Source: Nocardia mikamii NBRC 108933 | GTDB taxonomy: Bacteria > Actinomycetota > Actinomycetes > Mycobacteriales > Mycobacteriaceae | NCBI RefSeq assembly: GCF_001613505.1 | Contig: NZ_BDCM01000006.1 | Location: forward strand, 310,001 to 374,000 | Direction: 5' to 3' | Length of the DNA: 64,000 nt | Shown here: one piece after another, positions 56,337-64,000 of the stretch | Layout of the letters: each line of letters opens with the position of its first letter | How positions within the stretch are numbered: position 1 is the first letter of the stretch | Notes under the pieces: model-generated | Seen by the model: the letters and a program-made list of their open reading frames with translations, nothing else | The model's database searches: none | What the model was told of the DNA's origin: nothing | Program-made: the position numbers and the translations under genes

Positions 56337-57519
56337 TACCGCGACCGCCGACCGCACCGACCACGAACCCGCGGAGATCGTGCTCGACGCGGTGAGCAAA
56401 CACTATCCGGGCCAACGTGATCCGGCGGTGGACCGGATTTCCCTGACGATTCCGGCGGGTGAGATCGTGGTGTTCGTCGGCCCTTCGGGCTGCGGTAAGA
56501 CGACCACGATGCGGATGATCAACCGCCTGATCGAGCCGACCTCGGGCACCATCACCATCGCCGGACGTGACGTGACCGCGGTGAATCCGGACCGCCTGCG
56601 GCGGCGGATCGGTTATTCGATTCAGCAGGCCGGTCTGTTCCCGCATCTGACGGTGGCCCGCAACATCGCCACCGTGCCGGGTCTGCTCGGCTGGGATCGC
56701 GCCCGCGTGCGCGCCCGCGTCGACGAGATGCTGAATCTCGTGGGCCTCGACCCCGAAACCTTCCGGGGCCGATATCCGCGCCAGCTCTCCGGCGGCCAGC
56801 AGCAGCGGGTCGGTGTCGCCCGCGCGCTGGCGGCCGATCCGCCGGTGCTGCTGATGGACGAGCCGTTCGGCGCGGTCGACCCCATCACCCGCGGGCTGTT
56901 GCAGGACGAGTTGCTGCGGCTGCAGACCGAACTGCACAAGACGATCGTGTTCGTCACCCACGATTTCAACGAGGCCGTCAAGCTCGGGGATCGAATCGCG
57001 GTGCTCGGCAACAGTTCCCGCGTCCTCCAGTACGACACTCCGGCCGCGATCCTCGCCCGCCCCGCCGACGAGACGGTGGCCGGTTTCGTCGGCGCCGACG
57101 CCGCCCTCAAACAGCTGACGCTGGTCCGGGTCGCCGATGTGGAACTGGGCAGCTGCGCCACGGCGGCGCAGGACGATCCGGTCGACACGCTGCGCGCGGC
57201 GCTCGCCACCCGGGAATGGAAGTGGGGCCTAGTTCTCGACTCCGATCACCGGCCGCTGCGCTGGGTGTCCGAACATCAACTGGCGCAGGCACAGTCGTTG
57301 CGCGACGCCGGTGTCCCGGTGACCGGCACGGTCACGGCGGATTCGACGTTGCAGGCGGCGCTCGAGACACTGCTCGCCGAAAGTACCGCCAACGCCGTCG
57401 TAACCGGGCCGCGCGGTGAATACGCCGGGCTGGTCGCGATCGACACCCTGGTCGCACACCTGTCCCGCACTCGCGCCGAACATCGTGCGGCCACAGCGGA
57501 TTCGGGTGAGCGGCCATGA
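56329..57519 (+). CDS. Osmolyte ABC importer ATPase with CBS domains
   Basis: A 396-residue nucleotide-binding subunit of the OpuCA/ProV type. Walker A is GPSGCGKTTT (51-60), signature LSGGQQQR (153-160), Walker B VLLMDEPF (173-180). A C-terminal tandem of CBS domains (about 275-385: WKWGLVLDSDHRPLRWVSEH and TANAVVTGPRGEYAGLVAID) senses ionic strength in relatives. The GTG at 56329 has GAGGGGAA before it. It is coupled to both permease genes by overlaps. Confidence 0.93.
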   Translation: MTDTATADRTDHEPAEIVLDAVSKHYPGQRDPAVDRISLTIPAGEIVVFVGPSGCGKTTTMRMINRLIEPTSGTITIAGRDVTAVNPDRLRRRIGYSIQQAGLFPHLTVARNIATVPGLLGWDRARVRARVDEMLNLVGLDPETFRGRYPRQLSGGQQQRVGVARALAADPPVLLMDEPFGAVDPITRGLLQDELLRLQTELHKTIVFVTHDFNEAVKLGDRIAVLGNSSRVLQYDTPAAILARPADETVAGFVGADAALKQLTLVRVADVELGSCATAAQDDPVDTLRAALATREWKWGLVLDSDHRPLRWVSEHQLAQAQSLRDAGVPVTGTVTADSTLQAALETLLAESTANAVVTGPRGEYAGLVAIDTLVAHLSRTRAEHRAATADSGERP

Positions 57520-58271
57520 GCCCCGCGGTCCGACACGAGCGGCGCGCCGACCGGATCCGGTTGTTCGCCCAGCCGGTGCTGGCCGTAGCCCTGGCGGCCG
57601 GCGTATTGGTGTGGGCCTTCGACCGCACCCTCACCGCGACGCAGCAGGCCAGTATCAATCCCACTACCATCGGCACCGTGGTCCGCCAGCACGTGGCGAT
57701 CACCGCGACCGTGGTGCTGATCGTCGTCGCGGTCTCGGTTCCGCTGGGCACCTTGCTGACTCGGCCGCGCTACCGGCGTCTCACTCCGCTGTTCGTCGGC
57801 GTCGCCAATATAGGTGCCGCGGCACCGGCGATCGGCCTGATCGTGCTCACCTATCTGTGGACCGAGAAGACCGGCTTCTGGGTGGGGGTCGCGCCGATCG
57901 CGTTCTATGCGCTACTTCCCGTGCTGCGCAATACGATTCTGGGTTATCAGCAGGTCGATCCCGCTCTCGTCGATGCCGGCCGAGGGCAGGGCATGTCGGC
58001 GATGACGGTGCTGCGCCGCATCGAATTCCCGCTCGCGGTGCCCTACATCCTGGCCGGGCTGCGCACCTCGCTGGTGCTGGCGGTCGGCACGGCCACGCTC
58101 TCGTTCCTGGTCAGCGCCGGTGGTCTGGGGATTCTGATCGACACCGGCTACAAACTGCGCGACAACGTAACCCTCTGGGTGGGAGCGATTCTCGCGGTGG
58201 CGCTGGCACTGCTCGTCGACTGGCTGGGTGCGCTGGCCGAACAATTTCTCGGACCGCGGGGGCTGCGATGA
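57516..58271 (+). CDS. Osmolyte ABC importer permease 2 (OpuC/ProU type)
   Basis: A 251-residue permease with about six helices. The conserved loop VDAGRGQGMSAMTVLRRIEF contacts the ATPase, and RTSLVLAVGTATLSFLVSAG and VTLWVGAILAVALALLVDWL are typical. The ATG overlaps the ATPase stop as ATGA (57516-57519), and its own stop overlaps the binding-protein start the same way (58268-58271). Two permeases, one ATPase and one binding protein make a complete importer. Confidence 0.92.
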   Translation: MSPAVRHERRADRIRLFAQPVLAVALAAGVLVWAFDRTLTATQQASINPTTIGTVVRQHVAITATVVLIVVAVSVPLGTLLTRPRYRRLTPLFVGVANIGAAAPAIGLIVLTYLWTEKTGFWVGVAPIAFYALLPVLRNTILGYQQVDPALVDAGRGQGMSAMTVLRRIEFPLAVPYILAGLRTSLVLAVGTATLSFLVSAGGLGILIDTGYKLRDNVTLWVGAILAVALALLVDWLGALAEQFLGPRGLR

Positions 58272-59260
58272 GGCCGCGGCCGGGCGCCGCGGCGCGACGC
58301 GCGGCCACCGCGGCGGCGACGCTGCTGGTCGCCGTGGTGGCCGCCTGCGGTCTCGAGGCCGGTGGCGCGGTTCCGCTGCCGGTCGGGCCGGGCAGTATCG
58401 AGCCGATTCCCGCCCTCGACGGTGTGCAGATCACCGTGGGCTCCAAGGATTTCACCGAACAGAACATCCTCGGCTACCTCATCGAATTCGCGCTCACCGC
58501 CGCCGGAGCTCAGGTCCGTGACCTCACCAATATCACCGGATCGAACAGCCTGCGCGACGCGCAATTGCACGGACAGGTCGATATCGCCTACGACTACACC
58601 GGAACCGGATGGATCAACTATCTGGGTAACGAGACACCGATTCCGGAGTCCACGCGGCAATTCGAGGCGGTGCGCGATGCGGATCTCGCACAGCACGGGA
58701 TGGTCTGGGCCGATCCGGCCCCGATGAACAACACCTACACGATGGTCACCAATGCGGGCGGCGCCGCCCGCACCGGCGCGAAGACGATTTCCGACTATGC
58801 CCGTCTGGTGAATACCGACCCGAGTACGGGGCCGACCTGCCTCGGTACCGAATTCAGCGTCCGCCAGGACGGATTTCCGGGCCTGGCCCGAAAATACGGT
58901 ATCGACGTGGGCAAGGTACACAAGCAGATCATGCAGGATTCTCTGGTGTATTCGGCCACCGCGAACGGCACCTGTCAATTCGGCGATGTCACCGCGACCG
59001 ACGGCCGCACCAAGGCGCTGAATCTGGTGCAGCTCACCGATGATCTGAACTTCTTCCCCAAATACAATGCGGCACTGGTGATGCGGAAATCCTTCGCCGA
59101 CGCGCATCCGCAGGTGGCGCAGGTCATGGCGCCGATCTCCGCACTGCTCACCAACGAGACGATCACCGAGTTGAACCGGAAGGTCGACGTCGACGGCGCC
59201 GAGCCGGCCACCGTCGCGCGCGATTGGCTCATCCGCCAGGGTTTCGTGACCGCGGGCTGA
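58268..59260 (+). CDS. Osmolyte-binding lipoprotein of the ABC importer
   Basis: A 330-residue substrate-binding lipoprotein of the OpuAC/ProX type. The signal peptide ends in a lipobox VAAC at about residue 27. The mature domain shows VGSKDFTEQNILGYLIEFAL, LRDAQLHGQVDIAYDYTGTG, YTMVTNAGGA, LGTEFSVRQDGFPGLARKYG and FGDVTATDGR, the usual two-lobe quaternary-amine-binding fold. Substrate (betaine, choline, carnitine) not determinable here. Last gene of the four-gene operon. Confidence 0.93.
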   Translation: MRPRPGAAARRAATAAATLLVAVVAACGLEAGGAVPLPVGPGSIEPIPALDGVQITVGSKDFTEQNILGYLIEFALTAAGAQVRDLTNITGSNSLRDAQLHGQVDIAYDYTGTGWINYLGNETPIPESTRQFEAVRDADLAQHGMVWADPAPMNNTYTMVTNAGGAARTGAKTISDYARLVNTDPSTGPTCLGTEFSVRQDGFPGLARKYGIDVGKVHKQIMQDSLVYSATANGTCQFGDVTATDGRTKALNLVQLTDDLNFFPKYNAALVMRKSFADAHPQVAQVMAPISALLTNETITELNRKVDVDGAEPATVARDWLIRQGFVTAG

Positions 59261-59262
59261 GC

Positions 59263-59826
59263 TCAGGCGAGGGCCGTCCGCACCGCCAGCCAGCGACCGC
59301 CCGGATCGGCATAGCCGTGATACATCAGCGGAATCCGTTGGTCCACACCGAAATAGCGGAAGACGGCCAGCATCGCCTGCCGCACCGAGTAGTCGGCGAA
59401 GTCGTCGATGCGGCGCGGGCCGATCGCACGTTCGGGCAGCACGGCCAGCCGTGCCATCTCCTCCGGATCACAGACGTCGAGGCCCATCGGCCCGTCGGCG
59501 ATGTAGTGATCGTGGAAGATATGACGCAGCTGCGACGCATCGCCGTGCCGAGAGACGCAGGGCAGCAACCGAATTGCCGCACCCGGCAGGGTCCGCGCTT
59601 CCAGTGCGGCAGTCAGCTCGGGATCCGGCGCCGGCACATCACGAACCGGCACCTGTTCGAGCAGATGCAGCATGGACGCGCCCCGGACCCGCGGCTCGGG
59701 CACCAGGAACAGACTCACCATCGGTCCGGTGTGGGCGGCATCGGTGAGGCATATCCGCGTGTGCGATCGATCGGGCGAACGCGGCGCGGCGGGCGGGGGC
59801 TGGGGCGTGGTGATCGGATCGGACAT
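59263..59826 (-). CDS. Protein of unknown function, convergent with the osmolyte operon
   Basis: A 187-residue soluble protein. A Pro-rich start is followed by an alpha/beta region: HTGPMVSLFLVPEPRVRGAS, MLHLLEQVPVRDVPAPDPEL, IRLLPCVSRHGDASQLRHIF, HDHYIADGPMGLDVCDPEEM. The His/Cys-rich HDHY segment might bind metal (guess). GGGAG precedes the ATG at 59826. Its stop is two bases from the binding-protein stop. I recognise no family. Confidence 0.68.
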   Translation of the reverse strand: MSDPITTPQPPPAAPRSPDRSHTRICLTDAAHTGPMVSLFLVPEPRVRGASMLHLLEQVPVRDVPAPDPELTAALEARTLPGAAIRLLPCVSRHGDASQLRHIFHDHYIADGPMGLDVCDPEEMARLAVLPERAIGPRRIDDFADYSVRQAMLAVFRYFGVDQRIPLMYHGYADPGGRWLAVRTALA

Positions 59827-60018
59827 GCGGTCTCCCGGAGGGGAGGGCTATCGACCCTCCCGCGAACGCGCTGGTACGAGGTCCGAAGCTGCGCCGGCCG
59901 CCGAGTTACCCGACTCGGACCGATCTCCTCGACGTCCGACCGTTGTGCCGTGAATTATAGGCGCCGGGGACACGACGCGACATCCGGAATTCGCTATCCG
60001 GTTGCTTCGGCGGTGCGA

Positions 60019-60684
60019 TCAGGCGTTCAGCAGCCGCGGGAGTCCGCCCAGCTCCGTGTCGATGCGCCGGCGCACCGCCGGCCATTCCTCGTCCAGAATG
60101 GAATAGAACGCGGTGCTGCGCACGGTGCCGTCCAAGCCGCGCGAATGTGCCCGGCGGACGCCGTCGCTGGTCGCGCCCAGGTGCTCGATCGCCTTGCGCG
60201 AGCGGACATTTCGCACATCGGCGCGCAGCGCGATCCGGCGGACCCGCCACACGTCGAAGGCGTGCTCGAGCAGCAACAGTTTCGACTCCAGATTGATACC
60301 GGCGCCGCGCGCTTGTGGGCAGAGCCAGGTATTGCCGATCTCGGCGGCGTCGGGCACCGCGAGCAGCGGATCTCCGGTCGGCATACCGTGCACGATCGGC
60401 CACACCATCGGCCCCTGCCAGTAGTCGAAGCGGCAGAAGCGCGTCGAGCCCAGGACCCGGTTGTCGGCCGTGGCGACGACCGCGAAGGCCAGTGCCGAAC
60501 CGACCGCGTGCGCCGCCGCGGCCTGGGCGACGTAGTCCGCGGCCTCGGCCGGGCCGTGCGGTACGGGGGTGAACGCGAACGCATCGCGATCCGCGGCGCC
60601 CGCCTCGGCGAGCCCCGGAACATGGTGCGGTGCCAAAGGTTCCAGCCGCACGAGGCGGCCGGTCAGGATGACGGGTGCAGGCAC
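60019..60684 (-). CDS. RimJ/RimL-type GNAT acetyltransferase
   Basis: A 221-residue acetyltransferase. Family marks are LTGRLVRLEPLAPHHVPGLA at the start, GNTWLCPQARGAGINLESKL with the acetyl-CoA loop, and RIALRADVRNVRSRKAIEHL. GATSDGVRRAHSRGLDGTVR follows. Such enzymes acetylate protein N-termini, antibiotics or small amines; the substrate is unknown. The GTG at 60684 with GAGGG before it is chosen; the open frame further upstream is not family-like. Confidence 0.88.
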   Translation of the reverse strand: MPAPVILTGRLVRLEPLAPHHVPGLAEAGAADRDAFAFTPVPHGPAEAADYVAQAAAAHAVGSALAFAVVATADNRVLGSTRFCRFDYWQGPMVWPIVHGMPTGDPLLAVPDAAEIGNTWLCPQARGAGINLESKLLLLEHAFDVWRVRRIALRADVRNVRSRKAIEHLGATSDGVRRAHSRGLDGTVRSTAFYSILDEEWPAVRRRIDTELGGLPRLLNA

Positions 60685-61013
60685 GTTCCCTCGATCTTTC
60701 GGGACGGACTCCGGTAACGCCCAACGATCGTCACACCGGCCTTCCACGCTCCGGATCGACGACCAGTCCTGGCGCGCCGGCAGCAGCATCGGACAGTGAG
60801 ATGAACGATAACCGAACGTGTGCCGTCGACAACGCAGGTCTGGCGTAAATTTAACGGGATTGCTCGCGTGTCGCTCGGCGCGTCGCAAGTCGGTTTTCGG
60901 CGCCTTTTCGGTGCGTTCGCCCCGGTTATCGGGTCGACACGAAACCGTTGCCGTGAGTGGCGGACTCATCGGCGGGTGCCGTCGTAGCCTGGTATGAGCG
61001 AACGGGGGGCGTC
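60685..61013. other. Gene-free stretch between divergent GNAT and HAD genes
   Basis: About 330 bases. An A+T-rich patch (GTAAATTTAAC, near 60844) is unusual for this window and may be a promoter or protein-binding site. TAGCCT at 60985-60990 is a likely -10 for the HAD gene, giving a short leader with a GGGGGG ribosome site. No gene seen. Confidence 0.5.
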
Positions 61014-61568
61014 ATGACCGAAACACCACGCGCGGCGATCCTGCTCGATGTCGACGGTCCCCTCAATCCCTACCCCCGGCCCACCCATCCGCCCCCGCAG
61101 GGCTACCGGCCGTATGTGTTGCAGCACAGCATTATTGCCGCGATTCCGCCCATCGACCAGCAGGTGCTGCTCGATGCCGCCGTCGGTGCGCGACTGCTGG
61201 AACTGGCCGAGATCACCGATGCCGAACTCGTATGGGCGACCGCGTGGGAGTACGCGGCGAATACGGTCCTCGGTCCCGTCCTCGGACTGCCGCCGCTGGA
61301 GGTGATCATCTTCGAGGACACCGGAATTCGGCATCGCGAGGGCCACCACGGAAAGCTTCCGACCATCGAGCGCTGGGCCGGACGCCGGCCGCTGTGCTGG
61401 TTCGACGACGAATTCCAGCCCGCCGACCAGGGCTGGGCCGAACGCCGCACCGACACCGTCGCCCCCACCCTGCTCGTCCCGGTCGACCGCCACACCGGTT
61501 TGACCCCCGACCACCTCGAGGTCGCCAGGGCGTTCCTGGAGCCGCTTCGCGGGCCGCGAGCTCGCTAG
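61014..61568 (+). CDS. HAD-like protein of unknown substrate
   Basis: A 184-residue protein with a HAD-type motif 1 near the N-terminus (AILLDVDGPLNPYPRP, D-x-D-G-x-x-N). ELVWATAWEYAANTVL is in the position of motif 2, a Lys region in HHGKLPTIERW, and CWFDDEFQPADQGW is motif 4. Such genes are often annotated as secreted-protein or HAD-domain hypothetical in actinobacteria. The ATG at 61014 has ACGGGGGG before it. Its stop shares a CTAG with the convergent desaturase stop. Confidence 0.78.
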   Translation: MTETPRAAILLDVDGPLNPYPRPTHPPPQGYRPYVLQHSIIAAIPPIDQQVLLDAAVGARLLELAEITDAELVWATAWEYAANTVLGPVLGLPPLEVIIFEDTGIRHREGHHGKLPTIERWAGRRPLCWFDDEFQPADQGWAERRTDTVAPTLLVPVDRHTGLTPDHLEVARAFLEPLRGPRAR

Positions 61569-62923
61569 AGCGGCGGCAGTCGCAGCAGCGCCGCCACCGC
61601 CTTCGAGGCGCTTTGAACAGCGCTTTCCATAGTGGCCGACCAGTCGGTGCGGGTCCAGTCCCCCGCCAGCATCAGTGTCGGCACCGAGGTGCGCTGATCC
61701 GGCCGCAGCCCGTCGGTGCCCAGGGCCTGGGAAAAGGTCGCCCCCGGCATCTTGACCACATGACCGTGCACCACCCGCGCATCGGCCGCGTCGGGGTAGT
61801 AGCGGCGCAGCAGTGCCATCTGCTCGTCGACGATGTCGTCGCTGGTCTTGTGGATCTGCTCGTAGGCGCCGCTGGTGGTCAGGCAGTACAGCCAGGTGCC
61901 GTCCGGTTCGCGGCCGTGCATGCGCTGCCGGTCGAACACCTCGTCGATCACCCCGGTCCCACCGATGATCGCCTCCATCGCACTGCGGGTGCCGAGCGGG
62001 CGGTCCAGATACAGATTGGTGCTGACGATCGGGGTGGCGCCCAATTTGTCCGCGGCGGCATAGATCTCGGCGTGTTCGGGCAGATCGTCGAGCAGGCCGT
62101 GGATCCGGGAATTGGGTACGGCGCAGATCACGGCATCGGCCGGGACCGTGCTGCCGTCCACCAGATCGACGCCGGTCACCGCCCCGTTCTCGATCCGGAT
62201 CCGGTCCGCCACCGCGCGATAGCGGACCTCGACGCCGTGGCGGCGGAACACGTCCTGCGCACCGGTGACGTAGAGCGTATCGAGGTCGACGGTCGGATAG
62301 CCGATGGTGACCGCGCGCCGATCCCGCACGCCCAGCCGGATCCCGGTGGCCAGCACATCGGCGAAGACCTTCGCGCATTCGCGCTGCACCGGCTCGGCGG
62401 CGATACCCAGCGCCAGCCAATCCCACAGCGCCTCACGGGCTTTCGCGGGCATACCGATACGCTCGAACCACTGCTCGGTAGTGATGTCGGCCAGATCCGC
62501 GGGCTGGAACAGGCATTGCAGCCCCAGCCGCACCGTCGCCCGCGCCGCGGCCAGTCGCTCACCCAGCCCGGCATCCGGATGTGCGCCCAGCAAGGTGCCG
62601 AACGCCCGGATACCTCTGGTGTGCAATGCCGTTGCGCGTCCGCCCGGCCAGCGCAGCGTGCCTCCGGTGGGAAATTCCAGGTACTTCTCGGTACCGACGC
62701 TCGCGAGATACCGGAAGAGGTGGTGGTATCCGCTGGCGATCACATGCTGGCCGTTGTCGGGAGTATCGCCGACCTCGGCGACCGCCATCGCCTGGGTGCG
62801 ACCACCGAGCCGGGCCCGGCGTTCCAGCAGAGTGACCCGCTTTCCGGCCTCGGCCAGCCAGACGGCCGACGCCAGCCCGGCCAGACCACCACCGATCACC
62901 ACGAACCGACGAGCGTCGTTCAT
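61565..62923 (-). CDS. FAD-dependent desaturase-like protein (HpnE/phytoene desaturase family)
   Basis: A 452-residue flavoprotein. The Rossmann dinucleotide loop is FVVIGGGLAGLASAVWLAEA, then ERRARLGGRTQAM. A C-terminal FAD motif is LMLAGDWTRTDWSATMESAV. The set matches 'squalene-associated' HpnE-type amine oxidase family proteins, which take part in hopanoid squalene synthesis with HpnC and HpnD. No hpnC, hpnD or squalene cyclase lies in this window, so another isoprenoid or amine substrate is possible. GGAGG precedes the ATG. Confidence 0.85.
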   Translation of the reverse strand: MNDARRFVVIGGGLAGLASAVWLAEAGKRVTLLERRARLGGRTQAMAVAEVGDTPDNGQHVIASGYHHLFRYLASVGTEKYLEFPTGGTLRWPGGRATALHTRGIRAFGTLLGAHPDAGLGERLAAARATVRLGLQCLFQPADLADITTEQWFERIGMPAKAREALWDWLALGIAAEPVQRECAKVFADVLATGIRLGVRDRRAVTIGYPTVDLDTLYVTGAQDVFRRHGVEVRYRAVADRIRIENGAVTGVDLVDGSTVPADAVICAVPNSRIHGLLDDLPEHAEIYAAADKLGATPIVSTNLYLDRPLGTRSAMEAIIGGTGVIDEVFDRQRMHGREPDGTWLYCLTTSGAYEQIHKTSDDIVDEQMALLRRYYPDAADARVVHGHVVKMPGATFSQALGTDGLRPDQRTSVPTLMLAGDWTRTDWSATMESAVQSASKAVAALLRLPPL

Positions 62924-63139
62924 CCGAACCTCCGTGCGCGACAGCGGGTTTCGACCAGCGGCGAGCTCGGTCTCCGAAGGCCGAGCCGCACCGAGCCGGT
63001 TCCGATCACTGTAGGCAGGTCACCATCGACGGTCAACGGTGAGCGAAAAGATGTCACATCCTCTCACCCGGGGTGCGTGCTCCGCCGGCCGTCGACGCGG
63101 GAGAATGGTCGCCTCAACTCGACAAGATCCGGAGTCGCA

Positions 63140-63424
63140 ATGCAATTCATGGTTCTCTCCCGTCGCCGCACCGAGACGTTCACCGATGCGGATTTCGAGG
63201 AGGTGCTCCCAGCCGAAACCGACCATGTTCGCAAGCTCTACCTCGACGGCGTGGTCCGCCAGATCTGGCTGCGCGGCGATATCGCCGGCGCCTGCTTCAC
63301 CATCGAGGCGGCCGATGCCGAACAGGCGAACGCCATCGTCGCGCAACTGCCCATGGCCGCGGCCGGAGTCTCCGAATTCACCGTGATCCCGCTGAGCCCC
63401 TACCGCGGTTTCGGCGGGGCCTGA
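63140..63424 (+). CDS. Small muconolactone-isomerase-like (ferredoxin-like fold) protein
   Basis: A 94-residue protein: MQFMVLSRRRTETFTDADFE, then LPAETDHVRKLYLDGVVRQI, WLRGDIAGACFTIEAADAEQ and PMAAAGVSEFTVIPLSPYRG. The pattern fits the muconolactone delta-isomerase/YciI-like alpha-beta dimers. A GGAG lies upstream of the ATG at 63140. No muconate pathway genes are nearby, so catalytic function is uncertain. Confidence 0.78.
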   Translation: MQFMVLSRRRTETFTDADFEEVLPAETDHVRKLYLDGVVRQIWLRGDIAGACFTIEAADAEQANAIVAQLPMAAAGVSEFTVIPLSPYRGFGGA

Positions 63425-63471
63425 CGGAGTTCACGACGGGCGGACGGGCGTGACCGTACTCGCCGGCACGT

Positions 63472-64000
63472 CTACTTGAGCATGCTGCCCGCGTCGACGG
63501 TCACCGGCAGGCCGGTGATGTAGCGCGATTCGTCCGAGGCCAGGAACAGCACGGCGTTGCTGATATCCACCGGCTCGACCCAGCCGACCGGCAGCACGTG
63601 CATGAACTTCGCCACCGGTTCGAAATCCTCGACGCCCGGATTCTCCAGATCCGGGCGGAACATCTTCATCGTGCCCTCGTTCATGAACATCGGGGTGTTG
63701 ACGTTGGTCGGGTGGACGGAATTGACCCGGATCGAATTCGCGCCCAGTTCGACCGCGAAGGTCCGCATCAGGCCGACCACACCGTGCTTGGCGGCGACGT
63801 AATGCCCGGTGTTCGGATAGGCCTTGAGTCCGCCGACCGAACTGGTCAGGATGATCGAGCCACCGTTGCCGCCGGAAATCAGATGTGGCACACCGGCTTT
63901 CACCGTCTTCCAGACCCCTTCCAGGTTGATGCCGATCATCGTGTTCCAGTCCTGCTCGCTGGTTTCGGCCAGGGTCGCACCCCCGTTGCCGATCCCGGCG
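63472..64000 (-). CDS. Mycofactocin-type short-chain dehydrogenase, truncated by the window edge
   Basis: The C-terminal part of an SDR. The frame is open to the right edge and continues before the internal Met with AGIGNGGATLAETSEQDWNT, so the N-terminus and the NAD motif are outside. Visible are the catalytic Ser in SIILTSSVGGLKAY, the Tyr-x3-Lys in HYVAAKHGVVGLMRTF, RVNSVHPTNVNTPM and FRPDLENPG. The HPT-x-V-x-T-P-M and FRPDLENP segments are typical of mycofactocin-coupled SDRs, which keep NAD tightly bound. Confidence 0.9.
   Translation of the reverse strand, partial: AGIGNGGATLAETSEQDWNTMIGINLEGVWKTVKAGVPHLISGGNGGSIILTSSVGGLKAYPNTGHYVAAKHGVVGLMRTFAVELGANSIRVNSVHPTNVNTPMFMNEGTMKMFRPDLENPGVEDFEPVAKFMHVLPVGWVEPVDISNAVLFLASDESRYITGLPVTVDAGSMLK

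Noticed and set aside
57416..58267. In-frame extension upstream of the osmolyte-binding protein
   Set aside because: It overlaps the second permease and would remove the signal peptide from the N-terminus; the ATG at 58268 shows the usual ATGA coupling.

Overview
The window is high-G+C actinobacterial DNA of the mycolic-acid-bearing group, most like Nocardia. The evidence is a mycothiol gene (mshB), PIM/LAM genes (pimE, lpqW), the F420 gene fbiC, an actinobacterial DapD, an EspG-type ESX chaperone, DUF3558, DUF397 and DUF2236 proteins, and a 'conservon' signalling set. Gene order largely follows the Mycobacterium tuberculosis interval from about Rv1159 to Rv1224, as recalled from memory. A block glgC-(TetR/ABC)-methyltransferase-sigE-rseA-htrA-tatB (1-9231) is followed by gpgS-folP2-fadD6-LOG-dapE-dapD ... 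pruB-pruA ... dapC-fdxC-fbiC ... mshB-lpqW-typA-phhB-pimE (10207-50795), which runs in the opposite relative orientation. The junction is at 9232-10207.

Layout. 1-1202: 3' part of glgC. 1610-4905: TetR-controlled ABC-2 exporter. 5053-9231: envelope-stress module (methyltransferase, SigE, RseA, HtrA, TatB). 9370-10206: unassigned HTH protein. 10207-17429: glucosyl-3-phosphoglycerate synthase, FolP2, FadD6, two LOG proteins, and the divergent lysine/DAP genes dapE and dapD. 17489-19353: PPOX protein and FadD36. 19517-27503: accessory region bounded by two DUF2236 paralogues. It holds an orphan ESX-associated cassette (DUF3558 lipoprotein, helical YxxxD protein, W-x-G/Gly-rich protein, EspG) and an XRE/DUF397 pair, and parts of it are less G+C-rich than the rest. 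27505-30145: proline catabolism. 30273-35086: acetyltransferase, dapC, ferredoxin, fbiC. 35377-39873: two bPH2 membrane proteins and a GMC oxidoreductase. 39880-43162: conservon genes without the GTPase. 43384-46726: membrane protein, a 52-aa protein, mshB, lpqW. 46955-50795: typA, two small genes, pimE. 51222-55507: secreted and envelope proteins, including a Ser-x-x repeat protein, a Tat-exported DUF1906 protein, a tandem-duplicated protein and a CHAP protein. 55686-59260: OpuC/ProU-type osmolyte importer. 59263-64000: mixed metabolic genes, ending in a truncated mycofactocin-type SDR.

Regulatory reading. Many genes begin directly after a TANNNT -10 hexamer with 6-8 bases to the ATG/GTG, the layout of leaderless mRNAs in this group. 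This helps fix several starts, such as the methyltransferase at 5700, htrA at 7180 and a 52-aa gene at 43973. For htrA and tatB the hexamer begins with the TAG stop of the gene upstream. Most operons show ATGA/GTGA stop-start overlaps. Strong hairpins close several units. Two copies of a dispersed palindromic element, one carrying a nested inner palindrome, lie next to lpqW and pimE.

No rRNA, tRNA, CRISPR array, transposase or prophage gene was recognised. The observations most worth following up are the Ser-x-x repeat protein, the nested palindromic element, the conservon without its GTPase, the orphan EspG cassette, and unusual start contexts at sigE (ATC), the osmolyte permease (CTG) and fbiC (a four-codon leader ORF).
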